A stretch of DNA of 64,000 bases from Mixophyes australis (Eukaryota > Chordata > Amphibia > Anura > Limnodynastidae). The notes under the pieces are model-generated. The model was not told the DNA's origin, searched no databases, and was given only the letters and a program-made list of their open reading frames with translations. Of this stretch, positions 55,196-64,000 are shown one piece after another (the stretch's first letter is position 1; each line of letters starts with the position of its first letter). The stretch is taken from positions 181,767,448 to 181,831,447 of the forward strand of contig JAVHZZ010000005.1 in assembly GCA_036250195.1 (NCBI GenBank), read 5' to 3'. The position numbers and the translations under genes are program-made.

Positions 55196-55550
55196 TAAGG
55201 CAGCACGTGGACTTAGTGGCTAGCACTTCTGCTCAAAGCACTGGGGTCATAAGTTGGATTCCCGACCATGGCCTTATCTGTGAGGAGTTTGTATGTTCTC
55301 CCCGTGTTTGCGTGGGTTTCCTCTGGGTGCTCCGATTTCCTCCCACAATACCAAAAACATACTGGTAGGTTAATTGGCTGCTTTCAAAATTGACACTAGT
55401 CTCTCTCTGTCTGTCTGTGTGTTTGTATGTTAGGGAATTTAGACTGTAAGCTTCAGTGGGGCAGGGACTGATATGAGTGAGTTCTCTGTACAGCGTTGCG
55501 GAATTAGTAGCACTATATAAATAGCTGCTGCTGCTGATGATGATGATGAT
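55196..55550 (+). repeat. tRNA-derived SINE (V-SINE-like), copy 3
   Basis: The most complete copy: tRNA-like head with an A-box-like GGACTTAGTGGC and a B-box-like AAGTTGGATTCCC, core with GTTTCCTCTGGGTGCTCC, and tail GTAGCACTATATAAATAG before a CTG/ATG repeat. ATATTTTA occurs at both borders (55188-55195, 55549-55556) and may be the target duplication. Confidence 0.82.
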
Positions 55551-55556
55551 ATTTTA

Positions 55557-56430
55557 CGCATTAACATTGTTGTATCTTTTACTGTGCCACTTACCATTAT
55601 GTCGTCTGTTTCTATACCTTCAGGTGAGGTACTACTGTTCATCTCCATATTGCAGGTAGACTGTCTTGCTCTTTCATCATCACAAGTAAAACGCAGGAGA
55701 TCACAATACCACAACTTAGGTACATAAACATCCTCAGCCCCTGCACCTGATTTTTTGGAGACCTCAATCTTATTAAGTTATTTTTTGAATACAGTCCTCA
55801 GGTTCTGGATCTTCCCCTTGAACTACTCTACAGTTGCCCCGGGATAATGGGGAAGGCCCACTTTTACCATTTCATCCAAAGCCAAGCTCCTCTCCTGGCT
55901 CTTGGAGTACTCTTTTGATTTAGTTTTTTCACAAGCAGGGATGGAATCTGTAGGCCTCAATGAAGTTCGTCATGAGCTCTACACTTTTGTCAGATGCCAT
56001 TTTAAATGTTTTCCTAAAACAACATAACATATGTCTTGTTTGTTTAAATGCACCCCAAAACAAAAACTACAGAAAGTCTCATGTTATATTGTACGTACCT
56101 TGCTATAATAGCAATGAAATCAGGTAACTAAATTGTTGTATCTGTTTGTCTGCTACGGAACGTTCAGGCCAAAGATTCTTCGACACAGCTGCAATCATGA
56201 GGGTATTATAGACTAATTACTTTCATCCACAATGCTCAACTCTGCAGCTAAAGCTGCCGTGATTGGTTCATATAAACTATGAATGCCCATGTTTGCATCT
56301 ATAAAATTAAGGAGGATCTAGTCTGTCGAAAGCAGTACTTGATAGGATGAACAGGTGACAGTGGTGACAGAAGTGATGAAGGAGTGGAGGGGGATGCAGA
56401 CGGAGAAGAAGGGATGCAATTGGAGGACAT
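55557..56430. other. Unassigned non-coding DNA
   Basis: No gene or repeat recognised. Confidence 0.5.
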
Positions 56431-59400
56431 TAATTTTATTTTAACTATTTATTTTCAAACTCTATAAAGGTAGAAATTCAAAACACATTACAGAAAAAGC
56501 AGTCCAACAGTCCAATGGCAAAATACAATTATTGCAGTTTGACAAGGAAATATAATACAGTAAGAGTTTCATATTTTTTTTAGGTTTCACGAATGGTATT
56601 TAGACAAGCAAATATGTAATAAAGATTAATCGTCAAATTGAAACTTGGTTTTAAATTTTGTGTGAGGGGGGTTTTAGGTTTTGGGGGCAGGGTAGAGATA
56701 GGGAGATGGGGAGAGAGAGGTGGGTGTGAAGGGGTTGTGTGTGTCTAAATCAAGCGTTCCCAGGGAAAGGAGAGTGGTATGTTTGAAACCAGGAGGTCAA
56801 CACCGCTTGCTACTTGCGTACAGTATTGTTCAGAAGAGCAATAATGTATTCCATGTTAGAGATGTATCATATGCGGTTGAATAACTCTATAGCTTTCAAG
56901 GGTGAAGTGGGTTGTTTCCAGGCTCAAACAATGAGCAGTTTAGAGTACTGGCAAATGTGTGCTATTAAAAGGTCAGTGGGTTTGCTAAGACCTAGTACAG
57001 GTTGGTTAAGTCAAAGGCACCCTGTGGACTCATACACAAGGAGCCTGGTGAACGATCCAGGGTAAGGTCCCAAAACTCACATATGATTGGGCATTCCCAC
57101 CAGATATGAAAGTAAGTGCCCTGAGCTCCACAGAGCCTCCAGCAGCGGTGAGTCACTGAGGGGTACATACAGTGGAGTTTATGTGGAACAATATACAAGC
57201 AAGCATAAATTTTGTAACAATTCTCTTGAATACTTGCATTAATGGAGATCTTTGCTGTGCAGATGCGAATGATGGACCATTCTTCGCTGTCCAGGGAGAT
57301 CCTAAGGTCACGTTTCCAGGCTTCTTCATGGGGCGCGAGAGGTTGATCAGCGGTGGCTGTGATCGAGCAGTACATGATAGAAATGCTCCCTCTGCGGCCA
57401 ACTGAATGGATGCATTTACATTGGAATGGAGAAAGATCACAGAGTTTTTGGGTCCGGGATTGAGATTGAATAAAGCCTCAGATCTGAAAATATTGGAAGT
57501 GTGCTGAAGGAGGGAAATGCATCTAGTAGTCATTAAGGAAAGTAAGGCAAAAAAGGGGGTAAATTTGATCCCGGACAAACCATGTTACAATGCAAGGGGT
57601 GCAAATTAGTTTATTATTTTGCATGTAAGTAAATTACTGGCTGCTTTTTCATGTAGTACACAAATACTTGATAGCATTATTTTTACACTGAAATTTAAAG
57701 TTGATCTATGAAATGCCCTACCCCAACTATAAATCTGTCCCCAGATTTTAAATTTACCTCCCCCTTCCAATAGAGCATGGTTTTGCCAAGGTGCAAAGTT
57801 ACTCTTTTTTTATGCTTTGCTCTCCTTAATGACTCAGGCCCCTAGTGCGTGTGTTCTCGTAGGATGTAGGGGCCAAGTCACCCTTAATGTGGAGAAATCG
57901 GTCAACCTTATGTGATTTCCACCAGCGGGAGATAGTTTCTGATCGGCCTGGGGAGAACAACAGGTCGGTCCAGATTGCTGTCATTGGGGATGGGTAGAGG
58001 GCTAAGTCATGACGACAGTTAGCCAAATCAATGTGGATAAAATTAATGAAATAGAGGGGCATGTGTATGCAGAGACAAGCCTATTGATCCTAGGGAACCA
58101 TGGTAAATAATGTAAGGGTATGTCCGGGATTAGTGCGTTTTCTATATCTACCCATTTCTTATGTCCTGGGTTAATGTGCCAGGAGATAATACAGCTGAGT
58201 GAAGTAGCTAAATAATAGTTTTGTATCAGTGGGAAACTGAGGCCTCCAGAGTCTTTGGGCTTAGAAAGAAGGGTTTTACTCAGTCTAGGTTTCCTTCTGC
58301 CCCATATGAAAAGGTTACATGAAGATTGTAAAGATGCAAGCATGGCACCAGTACCAGGAGTGTTTGAAATAAATATAAGAGATGGGAAAGTACATTAATT
58401 TTAATAGCTTAAATTCTTCCCACCCAGGCAATATACATAGGGTGACATTTGGAATGGTCTGTTAAATAAAAGCCAATAAGAGAGAATAATTTGAGTTATA
58501 CAGCCCAGAGTAATGCTTAGTGATATTCACCTCCAAATATAGGATGGAATGAGGACGCCACTGGAATTTGAAGGACAATTGAAGGATCCCTTGGGTTAAA
58601 TGAGGAATGTTAAGCGACATAGCTACAGATTTGCTGTTGAATATTTTGGACCCTGACACAGTCCCGAAGCATAATATTTCCATCATGAGACTCTGGAGGG
58701 AGACCACTAGATTAGTTATTGTTAAGAGTACATCATCAACAAACAGGGATATTTTATATTGTTTGGAGTCTAGGCGGATTCCAGTTATATCAGGGTCAAG
58801 ACATATTCTGGCCGCCAGGGGTTCAATGCTTAAGGAAAACAGGAGGGAGGGAAAGTGGACAGCCCTTTGGTGTACCATTATGTAATCGAATGGAATCGGA
58901 GACCTGGCCGTTGGTCATGACCCGTGAGGTGGGGTTCGTGTTACCTTGGAAGCTAAAAAGATAAATGCCCGCAGCACAGAAAACATGAAGGCCCAGGAGA
59001 CCATATCAAATGCTTTCTCTGTGTCCAAGGTAGTTAAGACTCGGGGGGGGGGGGGGGGTTCCATGTTGATGTAATGAATTAGGTTAATCACTCTACGAGT
59101 GTTGTCAGGAGCTGGCCTGTTGGGAATGAATGCCACCTGGTCAGGTTCCATGAGTTCAGCCAGGACTCCATTCATTCTGTTTGCCAGTATTTTGGCGAAG
59201 AGTTGGATACATTTGTTGAGTGATATTGGGCTAAAGTTGGCGCGCACAGTATGATCTTAATCTGGTTTGACAATAATCCTGGATAAGGTGAAATCGGGGT
59301 GGAAGGTGTCACCGTGTAGTATGGCGTTAATAAGGTGAGTAAGTTTGGGAAGCGTCTTAGGGTGAAGTTTTTATAATAAGACATGGGGAGCCCATCAGGT

Positions 59401-59565
59401 CCTGGAGTTTTGGAGGGCTTCTGGGAGCTGAGGGCGAGTTTGACCTCTTTTTCAATTGAAGGACATTCAAAGAGCCAAGCCAATGAGCTAAGGGGAGATG
59501 GAAATGATTGTAAGAGTGTTGGACCAACATGACTATGACTGTCAAAAGCGAAAAATACAGAAAAA
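56431..59565 (-). pseudogene. L1/Tx1-type LINE, ORF2 remnant split by a MITE
   Basis: Reading from 59565 down: KTPGPDGLPMSYYK, ILANRMNGVLAELMEPDQVA, DTEKAFDMVSWAF, an NGTPKGCPLS block, LFSLSIEPLAARICL, a catalytic box that reads FVDD instead of FADD (about 58740), then PRLSKTLLSKPKDSGGLSFP, and after the MITE at 57528-57841 the C-terminal Cys-rich RCWRLCGAQGTYFHIWWECP. The 3' UTR ends in AATAAATAG and an A-rich stretch near 56431. Several frameshifts and stops break the frame, and the endonuclease is lost by 5' truncation. A run of about 15 G at 59043-59057 shifts length easily. It is related to 32690-33595. Confidence 0.85.
57528..57841. mobile_element. Harbinger-type MITE inside the LINE
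   Basis: The right end is the complement of GGGCCTGAGTCATTAAGG; the left end starts at TCATTAAGG, having lost its outer bases. The interior matches the family of 461-1401. It separates the LINE segments on either side, so it is younger than the LINE. Confidence 0.8.
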
Positions 59566-60270
59566 GTCAATCACCAAAAGGAACTAATTATGCAGAAGCT
59601 CATAAATCTGCTTAGAGATAAACTCAGTATATAAAGAATAAAGTTCCAGATTCAAAAAAGGTGGTCCTACCTAAGAAACAAGGAGCAAAGAAGGCTCAAG
59701 AGAATCAGAGCAAACATTACAAAAAGTGAGTATTAAAAGCAGTTATTCAAACTTTGTAAAGCTAGTTAGTGATCAGTGTTAGTAAATAACAGTAACTATA
59801 ACAATTAGTATGATTAGTAAAAGAATGCATGATGTTCTGTGTAGCTACACAAAATATTCAAATGGAAGGTGATATAGCAATTATAAAAGAAGAAAATACT
59901 GAGATAGGAATTGGGGAAATAAAAGAGGAACTGAAAGAAGGTAATTAAAGAATGTAAAAAAGTTTACAAAATGTAAGGTGTACCCTGAACTGTTATATTA
60001 AAAAAATGGCTTCTATATTTCAGTTGGTATGGACAAGCATGGCAGCATTCCTGGTCAGACCCAGGAGGGACATCAACATAAAGTGATTTCAAGCAGTGTC
60101 CAAGGTGAGCAAATGTTTGTATTCCCATTTTAAAAAAATTATGTTCTGCTACATTTAATCGTTAATAATAATTAAAATAATTCCCTTTCCTCATATAGAT
60201 ACCATCATCATATCTGACGTTATTATATATGTACACACATATACATATACACATACATAAATGTATATGT

Positions 60271-60273
<3 letters not shown>
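59566..60273. other. Unassigned AT-rich DNA
   Basis: No gene recognised. One stretch near 59910-59945 is rich in GAAA/GAGG but is not a coding exon I can support. Confidence 0.45.

Positions 60274-60310
<37 letters not shown>
60274..60310. repeat. TA microsatellite, left part
   Basis: About 18 TA units, interrupted at 60311 by the solo LTR and resumed at 60800. Confidence 0.9.
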
Positions 60311-60313
<3 letters not shown>

Positions 60314-60799
60314 GGCAAGAGCCCGCTACAGCAGAAGCACACGCGTACAACTTCTTCCTTTTTATGGTTCTTTATTGTCAGGATGGTAATAATGTTTTGA
60401 CACCGTATACTTGCACAGCAATTATGGAGACCCACAACGCTTACTATACATAGTCCAGCTCTCTGTCCAGATCAGCCAGCTAGCCCAGCGTTGATCTCCC
60501 TGAGCAATGAAACAAGCAGGGTTTTATTCCTCCCACAGGCCTAGCTTGATGGACAGGTGACACACCCACCTTCTCTTTAAAAGGAAACGCCCATCCCTGG
60601 CTATGTTTAGACTATCAGACCCACCCTGTCTGTTTGCTGAGAGGAAGCAACTTTTAAATCATGTAAGTAAACCAATTTTAAACTACACATATGTTTTTAC
60701 CCGGTTTAATCTCCACCTAGGTACATAACTGTGCCAATGTTTTACTCTACTTCCCTGCTTTCTCTGCATATTGCCAGCTAAATGCCTCCTTTTGTTACA
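60311..60799 (-). mobile_element. Solo LTR in a TA repeat
   Basis: 489 bp from TGTGGCAAGAG to TTTGTTACA on the plus strand. On the minus strand it begins TGTAACAAAAGG, has TTTTAAAG as a possible promoter box (near 60575-60585) and AATAAAG near 60370, the order U3-R-U5. ATAT lies on both sides, but because it sits in a TA repeat the duplication is not informative. Element lineage unknown. Confidence 0.6.

Positions 60800-60853
<54 letters not shown>
60800..60853. repeat. TA microsatellite, right part
   Basis: Continues the array of 60274-60310 after the solo LTR. Confidence 0.9.
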
Positions 60854-60856
<3 letters not shown>

Positions 60857-61539
60857 TATGTTCCTGCTATGCCATTACATTTTTTTTTAAAAATACACTG
60901 AGGTACAGAAAATTTTTATCTCTTAATGTTAATATAATAATGCATAATTGAAGAGATGGACACATGTCTCGTGAGTTAAACAAAAGATTGTTTCATTAAA
61001 ATATGTACTTTCACAGGTGTTAACAAAGCATGTTGTCCAGAAAGGCAATTGTATTTTATGTAGTCCAAGTGTCTGGCTGAAATGCAAACACCAGGGAAGG
61101 GGGACTAGGCGTCCAGTAGAGAAGGCGGAGGACCAATGCGCTAGTATTCGCTGTGTAGTCAGACTAACCCCTGCCCGAACAGATCACTTTCACAGGTGTT
61201 AACAATACATGTTGTGTACACTTGCATGCAGGAACACATAAGTGACACATGGAGCATGTAAAACAGGATTATTATTGCTTCTCCATTAAAAGAACACTAT
61301 TCCCATCTCCTTGTCGTTTTGACCGCTCCACTAAAAAGAAGTAGAGGCAACATCATAAATTTAAATATACATGCCCAGAAAGCCTTCGCTGTTGGAGGAA
61401 CTATCAGCAGAACATCGGACAATTGGGCGTGAGTGCGTACACACTGCAGGATTGGAGCAATGTTGTTCAATTGCTGAACGAGATTTTCAAGTCAGTATGA
61501 AAAATCTCGATCAACGATTTCATGTGCTTTGGAAATTTA
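60854..61539. other. Unassigned DNA with a short direct repeat
   Basis: ACTTTCACAGGTGTTAACAA occurs at about 61007 and again at about 61188, with similar sequence (CATGTTG) after both. No gene recognised. Confidence 0.45.
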
Positions 61540-63473
61540 CCCGCTTCCTACAAAAATGCACCCGTACCGCTGAACGCCTCTGGAGAAAATCCCGCTCCCT
61601 GGCTGACTTCCTCCACTTTAAGTTCATCCTCTCCTCCTACAGCTCTGCCCTCTCGCTCGCCAAGCAATCTTTCTTTAAATCCCTCATCTCTTCCCAGTCC
61701 TCTAACCCCCGCCGCCTCTTCGCCACTTTCAGCTCTCTCCTGGCCCCTTCTCTTCCCCCTCCCCCCTCCTCCCTGCCACCGACTTCGGCTCCTTTTTCTC
61801 CTCTAAAATCGAGTCCATCCGACTTGACATCTCCTCCTCCACTCTCTTGTCCACCCCCCCTACTCTTCCATCCTCTCCCCCTAGCCACGTTTCCCTTCAC
61901 TCCTTCCGCCCCACCACGGGTGAAGAAGTCCACTCCCTCATCTCTTCCTCCCCCCCTTCTACCTGTCCCCTGGATCCTATCCCCTCCCACCTTCTTCGCT
62001 CCCTTTCCCCCACCACCTGCTCCCACCTCGCTCACCTCTTTAATCTTTCCCTCTCCACCGGCATCTTCCCCTCTTCCTTTAAACATGCTCTCGTATCTCC
62101 CATTCTTAAGAAACCTAATCTCGACCCCACTTCTCTCTCTAACTATCGCCCCATATCTCTTCTCCCCATTGCCTACAAATTACTCGAAAGGCTCGTCTGC
62201 AGCCGTCTCACCTCTTACCTTTCTGTTCACTCCCTCCTTGATCCTCTCCAGTCTGGTTTCCGCCCCCTTCACTCCACCGAAACTGCCCTGGCTAAAGTTA
62301 CCAATGACCTCCTCTCTGATAAAGCCAGGGGCTACTTCTCCCTTCTTATCCTCCTTGATCTTTCTGCTGCTTTCCACACCGTCGACCACCCCCTCCTGCT
62401 CCACACCCTCCAGTCCTTTGGTCTCTCCGGCCCTGTCCTGTCCTGGTTCACCTCTTACCTGGCTGACCGTTCTTTCTCTGTCACCACCTCTGGGTCTCTC
62501 TCCCCCCCCTTCCACCCTTTCAGTCGGGGTCCCTCAGGGCTCTGTCCTAGGATCCTTACTCTTCTCTCTATACACCTCTTCCCTGGGTGAACTCATCAGC
62601 TCCTACGGCCTCAAGTACCACCTTTATGCTGATGACACTCAACTCTATCTCTCCTCTCCTGATCTCTCTCCCTCCCTCCTCTCTAGGGTGTCCGCCTGCC
62701 TCTCTGCCATCTCCTCCTGGATGTCCTCTAGATTCCTTAAACTCAACCTCGCCAAAACCGAACTCATTGTCTTTCCTCCACCTCATATTTCCTCCCCCTC
62801 TGACCTCTCAATCATTGTCTGCTCCTCCTCTATCTCCCCTGTCCCCCAACTTCACTGCCTCGGTGTGATCCTCGACTCCTCTCTCTCCTTTGCCCCTCAC
62901 ATTCTCTCTCTTGCTAAATCCTGCCGCTTCCAGCTGCATAACATTGCACGCATTCGGCCCTTCCTCTCCCAAGATGCCACCAAATGTCTTATCCACTCTC
63001 TGATCATCTCCCACTTGGACTACTGCAACCTTCTCCTCACTGGCCTCCCCCACTCTCATCTCGCTCCCCTTCATTCTGTTCTTAACGCAGCAGCTAGGCT
63101 TATCTTCCTTTCTCGTCGCTCCTCTTCTGTCTCCCCCCTCTACCTAGCCCTTCACTGGCTCCCCTTCCCCTACAGAATCCTGTTCAAGCTCCTCACTCTC
63201 ACATACAAGGCCCTCGCCAACTCCACTGCTCCCTACATCTCCAACCTCATCTCTATTCACGCTCCATCCCGCCCTCTCCGATCTGCCAATGACCGTCGCC
63301 TCTCCTCCCCTCTGATCACCTCCTCCCATGCACGTGTCCAAGACTTCTTGTGCGCTGCCCCCCTCCTCTGGAACAAGCTCCCTCCCTCCATCAGAACATC
63401 CCCTAATCTGTCCAGTTTCAAACGGGCTCTAAAAACCCACCTCTTTCTCAAAGCCTTCCAGTCTCCCACTTAA
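61540..63473 (+). pseudogene. L2-type LINE reverse transcriptase, two compensating frameshifts
   Basis: The protein is spread over two frames. Frame A holds [15 protein letters not shown] and [15 protein letters not shown] up to about 61770. Frame B holds the first half of the reverse transcriptase (61778 to about 62510): [55 protein letters not shown]. Frame A resumes from about 62515 with [10 protein letters not shown], the catalytic [10 protein letters not shown] (about 62622-62651), [10 protein letters not shown] and [20 protein letters not shown]. The shifts lie in C-rich runs. Because the strand has almost no stop codons, frame A stays open for 700 codons, but its middle is not the LINE protein. 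The ATG at 61371 lies upstream of the LINE. Confidence 0.87.
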
Positions 63474-63864
63474 CTTCCTACCTTTTTCTGCCTCTTCCCC
63501 CTCCCCTGACTCTGCCCCCGTTCCCCCTTCTCTCCCTCTCATCCCTGTGTCTCTCTGTCTGTCTACCCCTCCCCTTAGATTGTACGCTCCCTTGAGCAGG
63601 GCCATCTCTCCTCCTGTTTCCTTCACTTCTAACTCTGCTCTCCAGCTACCTTTCCCCCCACCCCTCTGGGGGTCTCCCCGTCATCCGTGCCCTTCCTCTT
63701 GGGCTCCAGCGCTTGCTGGTCTTCCCTCCCCCTCTCTCTAGCTTTGCTTTGAGCTTACTGAGTTACTGTGCTTATTGTGTACTGTACCGTGCTGTCCCAC
63801 CTTGTATTGTACTTGTTTGTCCCTGTACGGCGCTACGGACACTTTGTGGCGCCTATAAATAAAA

Positions 63865-63903
<39 letters not shown>
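61540..63903 (+). mobile_element. L2-type LINE, 5' truncated
   Basis: Contains the linker between endonuclease and reverse transcriptase, the whole reverse transcriptase and the C-terminus, then a pyrimidine-rich 3' UTR ending GGCGCCTATAAATAAAAATT and a TAA repeat (63871-63903). The endonuclease is missing. The coding strand is extremely rich in C and T. The 3' tail is shared with the SINE family of this window. Confidence 0.88.
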
Positions 63904-64000
63904 TGGTTTCTCTTTTATTCAAATTTGCAAATGCTTTCAGAGGTTTAGAAACACTGACTTTTACGGAATCTTGAAACTCATCTCTAGTTGACGCCATTCC

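Noticed and set aside
55196..55270. A tRNA gene
   Set aside because: The A- and B-box-like sequences are the head of a SINE; no complete cloverleaf follows.
61371..63473. A single 700-residue protein
   Set aside because: The first part lies upstream of the LINE and the middle third is out of frame with the recognisable reverse transcriptase. It stays open only because the strand is C/T rich.

Overview
The window looks like intergenic or intronic DNA from a vertebrate with a large genome full of repeats, most probably an anuran amphibian. I reach this from the mix of elements: sushi-type chromovirus LTR retrotransposons, an L2-type LINE, L1/Tx1-type LINEs, a Penelope-like element, tRNA-derived SINEs, Tc1, hAT and Harbinger DNA transposons, and palindromic MITEs of kinds I associate with frogs. 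I found no host protein-coding gene, tRNA gene, rRNA gene or CRISPR array. Every long open frame belongs to a transposable element or is the shadow of one. All identities rest on reading motifs by eye, without database searches.

Layout. 0.5-5.7 kb: MITEs and a SINE in otherwise featureless DNA. 5.8-13.5 kb: a Harbinger transposon remnant split by a chromovirus (7131-12352) with 5-bp target duplications, a complete pol frame and a gag truncated at its 5' end. 15.0-17.1 kb: a solo LTR and a broken hAT transposase. 18.6-23.5 kb: a SINE split by a very young LTR element (18790-23366) whose only gene is a 770-codon frame with no protease, reverse transcriptase or integrase. 25.9-32.0 kb: a Penelope-like remnant split by a second, decayed chromovirus (26326-31776). 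32-52 kb: hAT and Harbinger MITEs with clear target duplications, a LINE 3' fragment, a Tc1 fragment next to a second solo LTR, and long stretches with nothing recognisable. 52.5-60 kb: a Tc1 copy, two L1/Tx1-type LINE fragments (one split by a MITE) and a SINE. 60.3-60.8 kb: a solo LTR in a TA repeat. 61.5-63.9 kb: a 5'-truncated L2-type LINE.

How the parts relate. Both chromoviruses lack a normal tRNA primer site. Instead, ten bases next to the 5' LTR are exactly complementary to the predicted 5' end of the transcript, the self-priming arrangement known from the Tf1/sushi group. In the LTR family of the first chromovirus and the two related solo LTRs, an inverted repeat sits between the TATA box and that primer segment, and its arms differ by compensating changes. 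The Harbinger MITEs share ends with the large Harbinger remnant, and the SINE shares its 3' tail with the L2 LINE. These are the expected helper and parasite pairings. Nesting orders the events: the Harbinger, SINE and Penelope copies are older than the LTR elements inside them. LTR divergence counted by eye makes 18790-23366 the youngest (3 differences in 1003 bp), then 7131-12352 (about 12 in 771), then 26326-31776 (about 13 in 603).
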